Assembly: GCA_937965785.1 (NCBI GenBank)
Contig: CALCKT010000067.1
Location: 22,673-86,672 of the forward strand
Length of the DNA: 64,000 nt
Source of the DNA: an uncultured Propionibacteriaceae bacterium
GTDB taxonomy: Bacteria; Actinomycetota; Actinomycetes; Propionibacteriales; Propionibacteriaceae
Reading direction: 5' to 3'
Shown here piece after piece: positions 26,243 to 37,913 of this stretch. The translations under genes and the position numbers were made by a program. Within the stretch, counting starts at the first letter, position 1. Every line of letters starts with the position of its first letter. Under the pieces are notes generated by a model. It searched no databases. It was not told where the DNA came from and saw nothing but the letters and a program-made list of their open reading frames with translations.

Positions 26243-26736
26243 GCATCGTGCTCGTCGGCGCCCCCGGAGCGGGAAAGAGCACGGTCGGGGCGGAACTCGC
26301 AGGCCTGCTCGGGAAGTCCTTCGTCGACGTGGATGCCCGGATCGAGGAGGTGGTGGGCAAACCCGTCGCCGAGATCTTCGCGGATGACGGTGAGGCCCGT
26401 TTCCGTGCCCTGGAGGAATCGGCCACCCTCGAGCTGCTGGAGACCGGGGAGGTCGTGAGCCTGGGTGGGGGAGCGGTCATGAACCCCCGGATCCGCGATG
26501 CCCTGGCGGGGCACGACGTCATCTGGCTGGAGGTTTCCATCCAGCAGGCCGCCCGCCGCATCGGGCTCAACACCGCGCGGCCGCTGTCGCTCGGCAACAT
26601 CCGGGGAAGGCTGATAGAGCTGCTCCGGGAACGCACCCCCGTCTACGAGGCGGTTTCAACCACCCGCGTCAACACCGACCGGCGTGACCCCGAGGAGATC
26701 GCCGCGGAACTCGCCGAGACCAGGAGACAGCCGTGA
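26239..26736 (+). CDS. aroK: Shikimate kinase
   Basis: AroK phosphorylates shikimate at the 3-hydroxyl with ATP. The 165-residue protein has P-loop GAPGAGKST, shikimate-binding DVDARIE, the FRALEESA segment with its Arg-Glu, and the GGGAVM motif. GTG 26239 overlaps the aroC stop; an upstream open extension is shadow of aroC. Its own stop overlaps aroB in a GTGA, so the three are likely translated together. Confidence 0.95.
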   Translation: MSIVLVGAPGAGKSTVGAELAGLLGKSFVDVDARIEEVVGKPVAEIFADDGEARFRALEESATLELLETGEVVSLGGGAVMNPRIRDALAGHDVIWLEVSIQQAARRIGLNTARPLSLGNIRGRLIELLRERTPVYEAVSTTRVNTDRRDPEEIAAELAETRRQP

Positions 26737-27818
26737 TCGTGCCGGTGAACAGCCGCGTCGCCCCCTACCAGGTGCACATCGCCCCCGGCGCGCTGGAACG
26801 ACTCGGTGAATCGCTCGGCGATGCCGCTCGGGTGGCGGTGATCGTTCCCGAGCCCCTGAAGGTCCTCGCTGAACGGGTCCGGAGACGCTGCCCGGACCGA
26901 CGGGTGACCACGATCACCGTTCCCGACGCCGAGGCCGCCAAAACCCCCGCGGTGCTGGCGAGGTGCTGGGACGAGCTGGCCGCGGCCGGGTTCACGCGCA
27001 GTGACCTGGTGGTCGGGTTGGGTGGTGGCACCGCCACCGACCTCGCGGGTTTCGTTGCCGCCAGCTGGCTTCGTGGGGTTGGTTTCATCAGCGTCCCGAC
27101 CACCGTGCTCGGCATGGTCGATGCGGCCGTCGGGGGGAAGACCGGCATCAACCTGGCGGCGGGAAAGAACCTGGTCGGCGCCTTCCACGAGCCACGGACC
27201 GTGATCTGCGACCTCGACCTGCTGCGGGAACTACCCGGCGCGGAGGTGGCATCCGGGCTGGCGGAGGTGGTCAAGTGCGGTTTCATCTCGGATGCCGAGA
27301 TCCTGCGGCTGGTGGATTCCGATCTTCGTGGCGCCCTGGACGTCACCACGGAGACCTTCGCGGAACTCGTGGGCCGTGCCGTCGCGGTGAAGGCCGGGGT
27401 GGTGGCCACGGACCTGACCGAACGCACCTCCCGCGGGGGGATCGTCGGCAGGGAGGCCCTGAACTACGGGCACACGATGGGGCATGCCATCGAGGCGCAA
27501 GAGAGGTTCCGGTTGCGCCACGGCCAGGCCATTTCCATCGGCATGGTCTGGATCGCGGAGGTCAGCCGGCGGTTGCTGGGGCTGGATGCCGCCCTGGCCG
27601 CTGATCATTCCCGGCTGCTCGGCGCGCTCGGCCTGCCCGTCACCCACGACCCGGAAGCCTGGCCCGGGCTTCGTCGTCTCATGAGCCTGGACAAGAAGTC
27701 CCGCGGCGACGACCTGCGCCTGGTGGGACTCGCCGCCCAGGGGCGGCCGGTGATCCTGGAAAACCCGGATGAGAGCGAACTCGCCGAGTCCTATGCCGTG
27801 GTTTCCGGGCGGGGGTAG
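26733..27818 (+). CDS. aroB: 3-Dehydroquinate synthase
   Basis: AroB converts DAHP to 3-dehydroquinate using NAD and a metal ion. The 361-residue protein has the NAD-binding segment VGLGGGTATDLAGFVAA, the segment VPTTVLGMVDAAVGGKTG, and metal ligands in the EALNYGHTMGHAIE region. It ends the aro run. aroQ, which often follows, is not in this window. Confidence 0.96.
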   Translation: MIVPVNSRVAPYQVHIAPGALERLGESLGDAARVAVIVPEPLKVLAERVRRRCPDRRVTTITVPDAEAAKTPAVLARCWDELAAAGFTRSDLVVGLGGGTATDLAGFVAASWLRGVGFISVPTTVLGMVDAAVGGKTGINLAAGKNLVGAFHEPRTVICDLDLLRELPGAEVASGLAEVVKCGFISDAEILRLVDSDLRGALDVTTETFAELVGRAVAVKAGVVATDLTERTSRGGIVGREALNYGHTMGHAIEAQERFRLRHGQAISIGMVWIAEVSRRLLGLDAALAADHSRLLGALGLPVTHDPEAWPGLRRLMSLDKKSRGDDLRLVGLAAQGRPVILENPDESELAESYAVVSGRG

Positions 27819-27826
27819 GGCTCGGG

Positions 27827-27832
27827 TAAGAT
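27827..27832 (+). promoter_or_regulatory. Possible -10 element before efp
   Basis: TAAGAT lies nine bases after the aroB stop and 42 bases before the efp start. No clear -35 is seen. If used, the transcript would have a leader of about 35 bases carrying GGAAAGG. Confidence 0.4.
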
Positions 27833-27874
27833 TCCGCGACGGCCCGTGCAAACAGAGTCGGAAAGGCGACAGGC

Positions 27875-28438
27875 GTGGTATCCACCAATGATCTCAAGAA
27901 CGGAATGGTGCTCGACCTGAACGGTGAGCTGTGGCAGGTGCAGTGGTTCCAGCACCACAAGCCGGGCAAGGGCAACACCGTCGTGCGATCGAAACTGAAG
28001 CACGTGCTCTCGGGCAAGATCATCGACAAGACCTTCAACTCCGACACGAAGGTGGACACCGCAACCATCGACCGCCGGGACATGCAGTACCTCTATCTCG
28101 ACGGTGAGGACTACGTGTTCATGGACAACACCACCTACGACCAGGTCCACATCTCCGCCGATGTGGTGGGTGAGGCCCGCTTCTACCTGCTCGACAACCA
28201 GTCCGCTACCGTGGCCATGCACGAGGGTATTCCCCTTTTCATCGAACTGCCCGCCAGCGTGGAACTCGAGATCACCTACACCGAACCCGGCCTGCAGGGG
28301 GATCGGTCCACCGGAGGCACCAAACCCGCCACCCTGGAAACCGGCAAGGAGATCCAGGTTCCCCTGTTCATCACCACGGGCGAGAAGATCAAGGTCGACA
28401 CCCGCGACGGGTCCTACATCTCCCGGGTGAATGGCTGA
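27875..28438 (+). CDS. efp: Translation elongation factor P
   Basis: EF-P helps ribosomes through runs of proline. The 187-residue protein has the three-domain EF-P layout with the tip loop HHKPGKGN, whose Lys is residue 32, and the C-terminal signature around the KIKVDTRDGSYISRV segment. Actinobacterial EF-P of this PGKG type is thought to work without a modified lysine; I see no modification genes nearby. The start is GTG 27875 with GGAAAGG eight bases before. It overlaps nusB by eight bases. Confidence 0.96.
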   Translation: MVSTNDLKNGMVLDLNGELWQVQWFQHHKPGKGNTVVRSKLKHVLSGKIIDKTFNSDTKVDTATIDRRDMQYLYLDGEDYVFMDNTTYDQVHISADVVGEARFYLLDNQSATVAMHEGIPLFIELPASVELEITYTEPGLQGDRSTGGTKPATLETGKEIQVPLFITTGEKIKVDTRDGSYISRVNG

Positions 28439-28856
28439 GACAGTCCGCTACGGCACCCAGACGAAGGCTCGGCGAGTCGCTCTCGACATCCTTTACGCCG
28501 CCGAGCTGCGAGGCCGGGGCATCGTCGAGACGTTCATCGAGGCCAGGGACCTGACCGCGATCACCGTGCGTGAACTGACCACGAGGATCGTTCACGGCGT
28601 GGCCGAACACCAGGATGAGATCGATGCGCGCATCTCGGCCGCTCTCGACAAATCCTGGACCCTGGAACGCATGCCCGCCGTCGACCGCAACCTGGCGAGG
28701 ATCGCGGTCTTCGAGATGGATCACACCGACACCCCCGGGCCCGTCATCATCGCCGAGGCGGTGCGGCTGGCGCAGGAACTGTCCACCGACGGTTCACCCG
28801 GCTTCCTCAACGGCCTGCTCAGCAAGGCCCTGTCAATCAAAGAAACAAACTCCTGA
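28431..28856 (+). CDS. nusB: Transcription antitermination factor NusB
   Basis: NusB works with NusE (S10) on boxA RNA in rRNA transcription. The 141-residue all-helical protein has the family start TKARRVALDILYAAELRG and the end EAVRLAQELSTDGSPGFLNGLL. It starts at ATG 28431 inside the end of efp, a common actinobacterial pairing. carA follows after 19 bases. Confidence 0.94.
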   Translation: MAETVRYGTQTKARRVALDILYAAELRGRGIVETFIEARDLTAITVRELTTRIVHGVAEHQDEIDARISAALDKSWTLERMPAVDRNLARIAVFEMDHTDTPGPVIIAEAVRLAQELSTDGSPGFLNGLLSKALSIKETNS

Positions 28857-28875
28857 CCCCTGATTTGGAGCGATC

Positions 28876-30003
28876 ATGAATTCCCTTCCCGCGCTGCTGG
28901 TTCTAGAGGATGGGCGTTCATTCCTTGGAAGATCCTTCGGCGCGGAGGGGGAGACCTTCGGGGAGTTGGTCTTCTCCACCGGGATGTCCGGCTACCAGGA
29001 AACCCTGACCGATCCCTCCTACCGGGGCCAGGTGGTGCTGGCCACCGCCCCGCACATCGGGAACACGGGCTGGAACGACGAGGACGACGAATCGGCCCGG
29101 ATCCAGGTTGCGGGTTACGTGGTGCGCGACCCGGCACCCCGGCCGTCGAACTGGCGCAGCCGCAGAAGCCTCGACGCGGAGCTCGCGAACCAGGGAATCG
29201 TCGGGATCCGTGACATCGACACCCGGGCCCTGACCCGGCACATCCGCTCTCTGGGGGCGATGCGGGTCGGGATCTCGACCCGCGAACTGAACCCGGACAG
29301 GCTGCGCGCCAAGGTACTGGAGCAGCCCGTGATGGCGGGCGCCGACCTGTGCGGTGAGGTTTCCACACCCGAGGCCAGGATCGTTCCCGCGGTGGGGGAG
29401 CGGCGTTTCACCGTGGCGGCCGTGGACCTCGGTATCAAGAGCATGACACCTGCGCAGATGGCGGCCCGCGGCATGGAGGTGCACATCCTGCCCGCGTTGA
29501 CGAGCTTCGAGGAGATCTCCGCTCTGGAACCCGACGGGGTTTTCTTCTCCAACGGTCCCGGCGACCCGGCCACGGCCGACGGCCCGGTGGCCGTGCTGAG
29601 GCAGGTGCTCGCCGCGGGCATCCCGTACTTCGGGATCTGCTTCGGCAACCAGCTGTTCGGGCGCGCCCTCGGGTTCGGCACCTACAAGCTGAAGTTCGGT
29701 CACCGGGGCATCAACCAGCCGGTGTTGGACCGCACCACCGGGAAGGTCGAGATCACCTCGCAGAACCACGGGTTCGCCGTCGATGCCCCCCTGGACCGGG
29801 TGGTGGACACCGAGTTCGGGCAGGCCAGTGTCTCCCACACGGGCCTCAACGACGACGTCGTCGAGGGTCTCGAACTGCACCGGGACGGGAAACTGGTTGC
29901 ATTCTCCGTCCAGTACCACCCGGAGGCCGCGGCAGGGCCGCACGACGCCAACCACCTCTTCGACCGCTTCGCCGACCTCATGAGGAGCAGGGATGCGCGC
30001 TGA
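28876..30003 (+). CDS. carA: Carbamoyl phosphate synthase small subunit
   Basis: CarA removes ammonia from glutamine for CarB. The 375-residue protein has the N-terminal CarA domain (GEAEGETFGE-like region, FSTGMSGYQETLTDPSY) and a class I glutamine amidotransferase domain. The nucleophile is C255 in GICFGNQ, with the His-Glu pair in QYHPEAAAG. The 19-base gap to nusB leaves no room for a PyrR-type attenuator. pyrR, pyrB and pyrC, often found just upstream, are absent here. Confidence 0.96.
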   Translation: MNSLPALLVLEDGRSFLGRSFGAEGETFGELVFSTGMSGYQETLTDPSYRGQVVLATAPHIGNTGWNDEDDESARIQVAGYVVRDPAPRPSNWRSRRSLDAELANQGIVGIRDIDTRALTRHIRSLGAMRVGISTRELNPDRLRAKVLEQPVMAGADLCGEVSTPEARIVPAVGERRFTVAAVDLGIKSMTPAQMAARGMEVHILPALTSFEEISALEPDGVFFSNGPGDPATADGPVAVLRQVLAAGIPYFGICFGNQLFGRALGFGTYKLKFGHRGINQPVLDRTTGKVEITSQNHGFAVDAPLDRVVDTEFGQASVSHTGLNDDVVEGLELHRDGKLVAFSVQYHPEAAAGPHDANHLFDRFADLMRSRDAR

Positions 30004-30053
30004 GCGGCACGAGAACCGGATCCTCACCCCCACCGAGTCACCTCAGGAGAGCC

Positions 30054-33352
<3,299 letters not shown>

Positions 33353-33356
<4 letters not shown>

Positions 33357-34405
33357 CGAGCCTGTTCACCCGTGCCGAGCTGGCCGCCTACCAGAAGCTG
33401 CTGCGACCGATCCTGTTCCGCTGGGCCGGGGGCGATCCGGAGGCGATCCACGAGGCCATGATCTCCTGGCTCGGCCACGTGCCCGCCACCCGCTCCGCCC
33501 AGGTGGCCAACCCCGTGACCGTCGCTGGAATCGAGTTCCCGAACCGGGTCGGGGTGGCCGCGGGACTGGACAAGGACGGGGTGGCCGCCGCGGCCTGGGC
33601 GCGATTCGGTTTCGGTCACGCGGAACTGGGAACCGTCACGGGACAGGCACAGCCCGGCAACCCCAGGCCTCGGATGTTCAGGGCCAGGGCCTCGCAGGGC
33701 GTCATCAACCGGATGGGGTTCAACAATCGCGGTGCCGATGCCCTGGCGGACCGGCTCCTGAAGCTCGGGGTGCAGCGCGGCAACCGCAGACTCGGCATCC
33801 CACTCGGCGTCTCGATCGGCAAGACCAAGGCCATCGCGCTGGTGGACGCCGCCTCGGACTATCTGGCCTCCCTGGATGCGCTGCGGGACCACGCCGACTA
33901 CTTCGCCGTGAACGTCTCCAGCCCGAACACCCCCGGGTTGCGTTCCCTCCAGGCCGCGAAGGAACTGGAACAGCTACTCGGCTGCATCGTCGAATCGGCG
34001 TCACAGGGAACGGATCCCGTTCCGGTTTTCGTGAAACTCGCCCCCGACCTGGAACCCGGCCGGTTGACCGAGACCCTCGCCGTGATCAACGACTGCGGCG
34101 CGGCGGGAATCATAGCCACCAACACCACCCTGAGCAGGGATGGCCTGGCCGCGGAGGACAGACACCTCGCCGGCGAGGAGGGGGGACTCAGCGGAGCCCC
34201 CTTGACCAGCAAGGCCCTGGCGTTCGTCGAACGGGTGGTTTCCGCCACCGACCTTCCCGTGATCGGGGTCGGGGGCATCATGTCGCCGCGCGACGGGATG
34301 CGGATGTTCGAGGCCGGGGCCGTACTGCTCCAGATCTACACGGGATTCATCTATGCCGGCCCCGCCCTGGTGCGGGGTCTCAACGACCTCCTGAGGTGCG
34401 CATGA
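33353..34405 (+). CDS. pyrD: Dihydroorotate dehydrogenase (quinone), class 2
   Basis: PyrD oxidises dihydroorotate to orotate and passes electrons to quinone at the membrane. The 350-residue protein has an N-terminal amphipathic extension typical of class 2 enzymes. It also has the FMN-binding VGVAAGLDKDG, the INRMGFNNRG segment, the catalytic-serine region NVSSPNTPGLRSLQ and the C-terminal GVGGIMSPRDG. GTG 33353 overlaps the carB stop, and the stop overlaps pyrF in an ATGA. Confidence 0.96.
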
Positions 34406-35196
34406 GCTACACGAGAAGACTCTCAGAGACAGTCAGGCGACGCGGGAACCTCTGCGTCGGCATCGACCCGATGCCATCGGTGCTGGCCGCCTGGGGATTG
34501 CCGACGGATGTGAAAGGGCTCGAGGCCTGCGCCCGGGGAATCGTGGAGGAACTGGGGGAGCGGATCGCGGTGTTCAAACCGCAGTCGGCCTTCTTCGAGG
34601 CCTTCGGCTCCCGAGGGGTCGCGGTGCTGGAACGGGTGCTGGCGGACATCCGCGAGACCGGTGCCATCAGCCTGCTGGACATCAAACGGGGCGACATCGG
34701 CTCCTCCATGACCGGTTACGCGACCGCCTACCTGGGGGAAGGCTCACCACTGGCGGCGGACGCCGTCACACTCAGCCCCTACCTCGGGGTGGGGGCGTTG
34801 CTTCCGGCAATCGACCTGGCCGTCGCGCAGGGCAGGGGGGTTTACGTGCTGGCGCGCACCTCCAATCCGGAGGGAACGAGGATCCAGCATCACGCGGCCC
34901 AGGTGGTGATCGACGAGATCACCGAACTCAACCCGGGCCGGGACCACGCGATCGGGCTGGTGGTGGGCGCCACCCACAGTGACCTGGGCTGCGACCTCTC
35001 CGGTTTCAACGCCTCGATCCTGGCGCCCGGCATCGGCGCCCAGGGCGGCACCGTCGAGGGTTTGGCGGCAACTTTCGGACCGGCTCTGGAACACGTGCTG
35101 CCGACCGCCAGCCGTGAGGTGATCGGCGGTGGCCGTGACGAACTCCACACCCGGGCCACGAGGCTGCTGGAGAAGGTGTCGTTGATGAAACCGTGA
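34402..35196 (+). CDS. pyrF: Orotidine 5'-phosphate decarboxylase, long type
   Basis: PyrF makes UMP from OMP. The 264-residue protein is of the longer type common in actinobacteria, with CVGIDPMP at the N-terminus, catalytic LLDIKRGDIGSS and the phosphate-binding region LAPGIGAQGG. The start is ATG 34402, overlapping pyrD; the longer frame upstream is pyrD shadow. It ends the carA-carB-pyrD-pyrF cluster. Confidence 0.95.
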   Translation: MSYTRRLSETVRRRGNLCVGIDPMPSVLAAWGLPTDVKGLEACARGIVEELGERIAVFKPQSAFFEAFGSRGVAVLERVLADIRETGAISLLDIKRGDIGSSMTGYATAYLGEGSPLAADAVTLSPYLGVGALLPAIDLAVAQGRGVYVLARTSNPEGTRIQHHAAQVVIDEITELNPGRDHAIGLVVGATHSDLGCDLSGFNASILAPGIGAQGGTVEGLAATFGPALEHVLPTASREVIGGGRDELHTRATRLLEKVSLMKP

Positions 35197-35219
35197 CCTT
35201 CTCCGGGCCATCGATTTTT
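35169..35219 (+). terminator. Hairpin at the end of pyrF
   Basis: GGAGAAGGT (35169-35177) pairs perfectly with ACCTTCTCC (35196-35204) over an 18-base loop that contains the pyrF stop. A run of five T follows at 35215-35219, about ten bases later. It may end the pyrimidine transcript before mihF. The distance from stem to T-run is longer than in a standard terminator. Confidence 0.45.
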
Positions 35220-35251
35220 CAGTTCTTCAAGTATCGGGAACACAAGAAGGG

Positions 35252-35280
35252 TAGATTTGTCAAGCAGGGGCATGAGCCCC
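35252..35280 (+). promoter_or_regulatory. mihF promoter -10 and leader hairpin
   Basis: TAGATT at 35252-35257 could be a -10 element giving a leader of about 50 bases. A perfect stem GGGGC-ATGA-GCCCC follows at 35267-35280, ahead of the AAGGAGG ribosome site at 35305-35311. The upstream stretch (35210-35260) is clearly richer in A and T than its surroundings, as expected of a strong promoter. The role of the hairpin is unknown. Confidence 0.45.
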
Positions 35281-35315
35281 CGCTAGGCCGGTCACTTATC
35301 CACGAAGGAGGACCG

Positions 35316-35627
35316 ATGGCCATTCCGCAACTGAGCACTGAACAGCTCGAATCAGCACGTGCCGCAGCGACGGAGGCGAGGCGCGCCCGGGCGCAGCTCA
35401 AGGATCAGGTCAAGTCTGGTGCCCTCACGTTTCCCCAGGCTCTTGACCGGGCGACGGGGGACGAGGTCCTTTCCCGTGTGAAAGTGGTGGATCTGCTGCG
35501 CGCCCTACCCCGCGTCGGGATGACGCGGTCCCAGGAGATCATGGAAAGCCTCGACATCGCCCCGAACCGTCGTATCCGCGGTCTGGGGCGACATCAGATC
35601 GACCGGTTGAAGGAGCTCTTCTCCTAG
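35316..35627 (+). CDS. mihF: Integration host factor, actinobacterial type (mIHF)
   Basis: mIHF is a nucleoid protein of actinobacteria with a helix-two-turn-helix DNA-binding fold, unrelated to proteobacterial IHF. The 103-residue product has a long N-terminal helix (TEQLESARAAATEARRAR) and the H2TH region LLRALPRVGMTRSQEIMES, ending in the conserved NRRIRGLGRHQIDRL. The start is ATG 35316 with AAGGAGG four bases before. The frame stays open to 35193 but that part is not conserved. It precedes gmk, the usual actinobacterial order. Confidence 0.95.
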   Translation: MAIPQLSTEQLESARAAATEARRARAQLKDQVKSGALTFPQALDRATGDEVLSRVKVVDLLRALPRVGMTRSQEIMESLDIAPNRRIRGLGRHQIDRLKELFS

Positions 35628-35728
35628 CCGGCCCCAGGGGCTCTGTGGAGTTCACGTCAGGAGGGGGTGGCGTGGTGAGGTACCGACATGACGGTCCTCG
35701 CTGCGCCATCTTCCTTTTGCGTAGCCTC

Positions 35729-35734
35729 TAGGAT
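35729..35734 (+). promoter_or_regulatory. -10 element of a leaderless gmk promoter
   Basis: TAGGAT is followed by six bases and the gmk GTG at 35741, with no Shine-Dalgarno sequence. It lies in the 113-base gap after mihF. The spacing is the same as at relA and rpe. Confidence 0.55.
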
Positions 35735-35740
35735 CGTCGG

Positions 35741-36304
35741 GTGCGTTCACCCAGACAACCCTCGGTTTGGATCATCTCCGGTCCCAGTGGCGTCGGCAAG
35801 GGCACCGTGTGTGCGAAGCTGCGCGAACTACGCCCCGGCATCCACATTCCCGTTTCCCTCACCACCCGGCAGCCACGGCCGGGGGAGATCGACGGAATCA
35901 GTTACCACTTCGTGTCCGAGAACAGATTCCGGGAGATGGCGGCTTCCGGTGAGCTGCTGGAACACGCGGTGGTTCACGGCAGACACAGCTACGGCACACC
36001 CCGCAGAGACGTCTGCGATGCGATCGCCTCGGGCAGGGACGTGCTCCTGGAGATCGACATCCAGGGTGCGCGGCAGGTGAAGCAGAACCTCCCGGAAGCG
36101 AAGCTCGTGTTCATCGCGCCACCCTCGTGGGAGGAACTCGTCAGGCGTCTCGAGGGCCGGGGCACCGAGGACGCCTCCCAGGTGGAACGCAGGCTCACGA
36201 CGGCCCGGGTGGAACTGGAGGCCCGGGAGGAAGCGGATTTCGTGGTCGTGAATGATCGGATCGAGAACACCGCCCAGGCTTTGATAGTCTTGATGGGCTT
36301 GTGA
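35741..36304 (+). CDS. gmk: Guanylate kinase
   Basis: Gmk turns GMP into GDP. The 187-residue protein has P-loop GPSGVGKGT, the GMP-binding motif SLTTRQPRPGE with GISYHFVSEN, and the LEIDIQGARQVK segment. The start is GTG 35741 from the promoter spacing. It is followed by rpoZ after 35 bases, an order common in bacteria. As a GTP-pathway enzyme it may be a target of ppGpp, but that is not shown here. Confidence 0.96.
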   Translation: MRSPRQPSVWIISGPSGVGKGTVCAKLRELRPGIHIPVSLTTRQPRPGEIDGISYHFVSENRFREMAASGELLEHAVVHGRHSYGTPRRDVCDAIASGRDVLLEIDIQGARQVKQNLPEAKLVFIAPPSWEELVRRLEGRGTEDASQVERRLTTARVELEAREEADFVVVNDRIENTAQALIVLMGL

Positions 36305-36339
36305 CCGCAAGCCATCACTCGACTCTGCAGAGGTAGATC

Positions 36340-36687
36340 TTGAGCACCAATCCTGAAGGCATCACCAACCCCCCGATCGACGATCTGCTGGAGAAGGTGG
36401 ATTCAAAGTACCGGCTGGTGATCTTTGCAGCCAAACGGGCAAGGCAGATCAACGCCTACTACTCCCAGCTCGGTGAGGGACTTCTGGAGAACGTCGGTCC
36501 TCTGGTCAGCGTCGCGCCCCAGGAGAAACCGCTCTCCGTCGCCCTGCGCGAACTGCAGGACGACCTGCTCCAGTACACCCAGATCGACCCGGAGGCCGAG
36601 GCCGCCGAACGCGCCGCCGCCGAGGCCGACCCGGCCTTCACCTTCGTGGACCCGTTCGCAGAGCTCGAAGCCAATTCCCCCTCCTGA
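36340..36687 (+). CDS. rpoZ: RNA polymerase omega subunit
   Basis: Omega supports assembly of RNA polymerase. The 115-residue protein has the family core PPIDDLLEKVDSKYRLVIFA and AKRARQINAYY, then an actinobacterial LGEGLLENVGPLV segment and an acidic Ala/Glu-rich tail. It starts at a rare TTG (36340) behind AGAGG six bases upstream; no ATG or GTG lies at a suitable place. metK follows after 33 bases. Confidence 0.93.
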   Translation: MSTNPEGITNPPIDDLLEKVDSKYRLVIFAAKRARQINAYYSQLGEGLLENVGPLVSVAPQEKPLSVALRELQDDLLQYTQIDPEAEAAERAAAEADPAFTFVDPFAELEANSPS

Positions 36688-36720
36688 TCCTCACAACACA
36701 CCCCGGGAAGGAGCTCAGCA

Positions 36721-37911
36721 TTGAGCCGCCTGTTCACGTCCGAGTCGGTAACCGAAGGGCATCCCGACAAGATCGCCGATTCCATTTCCGATGCCGTCCT
36801 GGACGCTCTCCTCGCGGAGGACTCGGCTGCCCGGGTGGCGGTCGAAACCCTGATCACGACCGGCCTGGTGGTGGTCGCCGGTGAGGTTTCCACCACCGCG
36901 TGGGCGGATGTGGCCACCATGGTTCGGCAACGCATCCTGGAGATCGGCTACAACAGTTCCCGGGTCGGTTTCGACGGGGCGTCGTGCGGGGTTACGGTGG
37001 CCATCGGCTCCCAGTCACCCGACATCGCCGGTGGTGTGAACGATTCCCTGGAGGTCCGCAACCACGAGGACGGGGACGCTGCCAGCCGTCAGGGGGCCGG
37101 TGACCAGGGGCTGATGTTCGGCTACGCCTGCGACGAGACCGAGCAGCTGATGCCCCTGCCCATCCACCTGGCCCACAGGCTCGCGGCCCGCCTGACCGAT
37201 GTCCGCAAGCAGGGGGTGCTCGACTATCTGCGTCCCGACGGGAAAACCCAGGTCACGGTCCGCTACGAGGGCGGCAAACCCGTCGGAATCGACACCGTCG
37301 TGGTTTCCACGCAACACGAAGAGGGGGTCTCCCTGACGGATGTGATGACCCCGGAGATCACCCGCGAGGTCATCCTTCCCGTGCTGGGGGAGCACGGATA
37401 CGACGGGGCCACGCCCCGGATCTTCGTGAACCCCTCGGGGAAGTTCGTCATCGGCGGCCCGATGGGTGACGCGGGAGTCACGGGACGCAAGATCATCGTC
37501 GACACCTACGGGGGCATGGCCCGGCACGGCGGAGGCGCGTTCTCCGGCAAGGACCCCTCCAAGGTGGACCGCTCCGCCGCCTACGCCACCCGATGGGTGG
37601 CCAAGAACGTGGTGGCCTCCGGGCTGGCCGAGCGCTGCGAGGTCCAGGTCGCCTACGCCATCGGCCGGGCCCACCCGGTCGGTTTCCACCTGAACACCTT
37701 CGGAACCGGGAAAGTACCCAACGAGCAGATCGTGGAAGCGGTGAACACCACCTTCGACCTGCGGCCCGCCAGCATCATCGCCGACCTCGACCTGCTGCGC
37801 CCCATCTACCGGCAGTTCTCCACCCTCGGGCATTTCGGACGCACCGAGGCGGACGCCACGTGGGAGCGCACCGACCGCGCGGAGGCGCTGGCGAGGGCGG
37901 TTAAGGGCTGA
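36721..37911 (+). CDS. metK: S-adenosylmethionine synthetase
   Basis: MetK makes SAM from methionine and ATP. The 396-residue protein has SESVTEGHPDKIADSISDA, the GAGDQGLMFGYA hexapeptide region, and the second signature GGGAFSGKDPSKVDRS. It starts at TTG 36721 with AAGGAG seven bases before, the second TTG start in a row. No SAM riboswitch fits in the short gap. priA follows at once. Confidence 0.97.
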   Translation: MSRLFTSESVTEGHPDKIADSISDAVLDALLAEDSAARVAVETLITTGLVVVAGEVSTTAWADVATMVRQRILEIGYNSSRVGFDGASCGVTVAIGSQSPDIAGGVNDSLEVRNHEDGDAASRQGAGDQGLMFGYACDETEQLMPLPIHLAHRLAARLTDVRKQGVLDYLRPDGKTQVTVRYEGGKPVGIDTVVVSTQHEEGVSLTDVMTPEITREVILPVLGEHGYDGATPRIFVNPSGKFVIGGPMGDAGVTGRKIIVDTYGGMARHGGGAFSGKDPSKVDRSAAYATRWVAKNVVASGLAERCEVQVAYAIGRAHPVGFHLNTFGTGKVPNEQIVEAVNTTFDLRPASIIADLDLLRPIYRQFSTLGHFGRTEADATWERTDRAEALARAVKG

Positions 37912-37913
37912 GC

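Noticed and set aside
36688..36720. SAM riboswitch before metK
   Set aside because: The gap is 33 bases, too short for any known SAM riboswitch.
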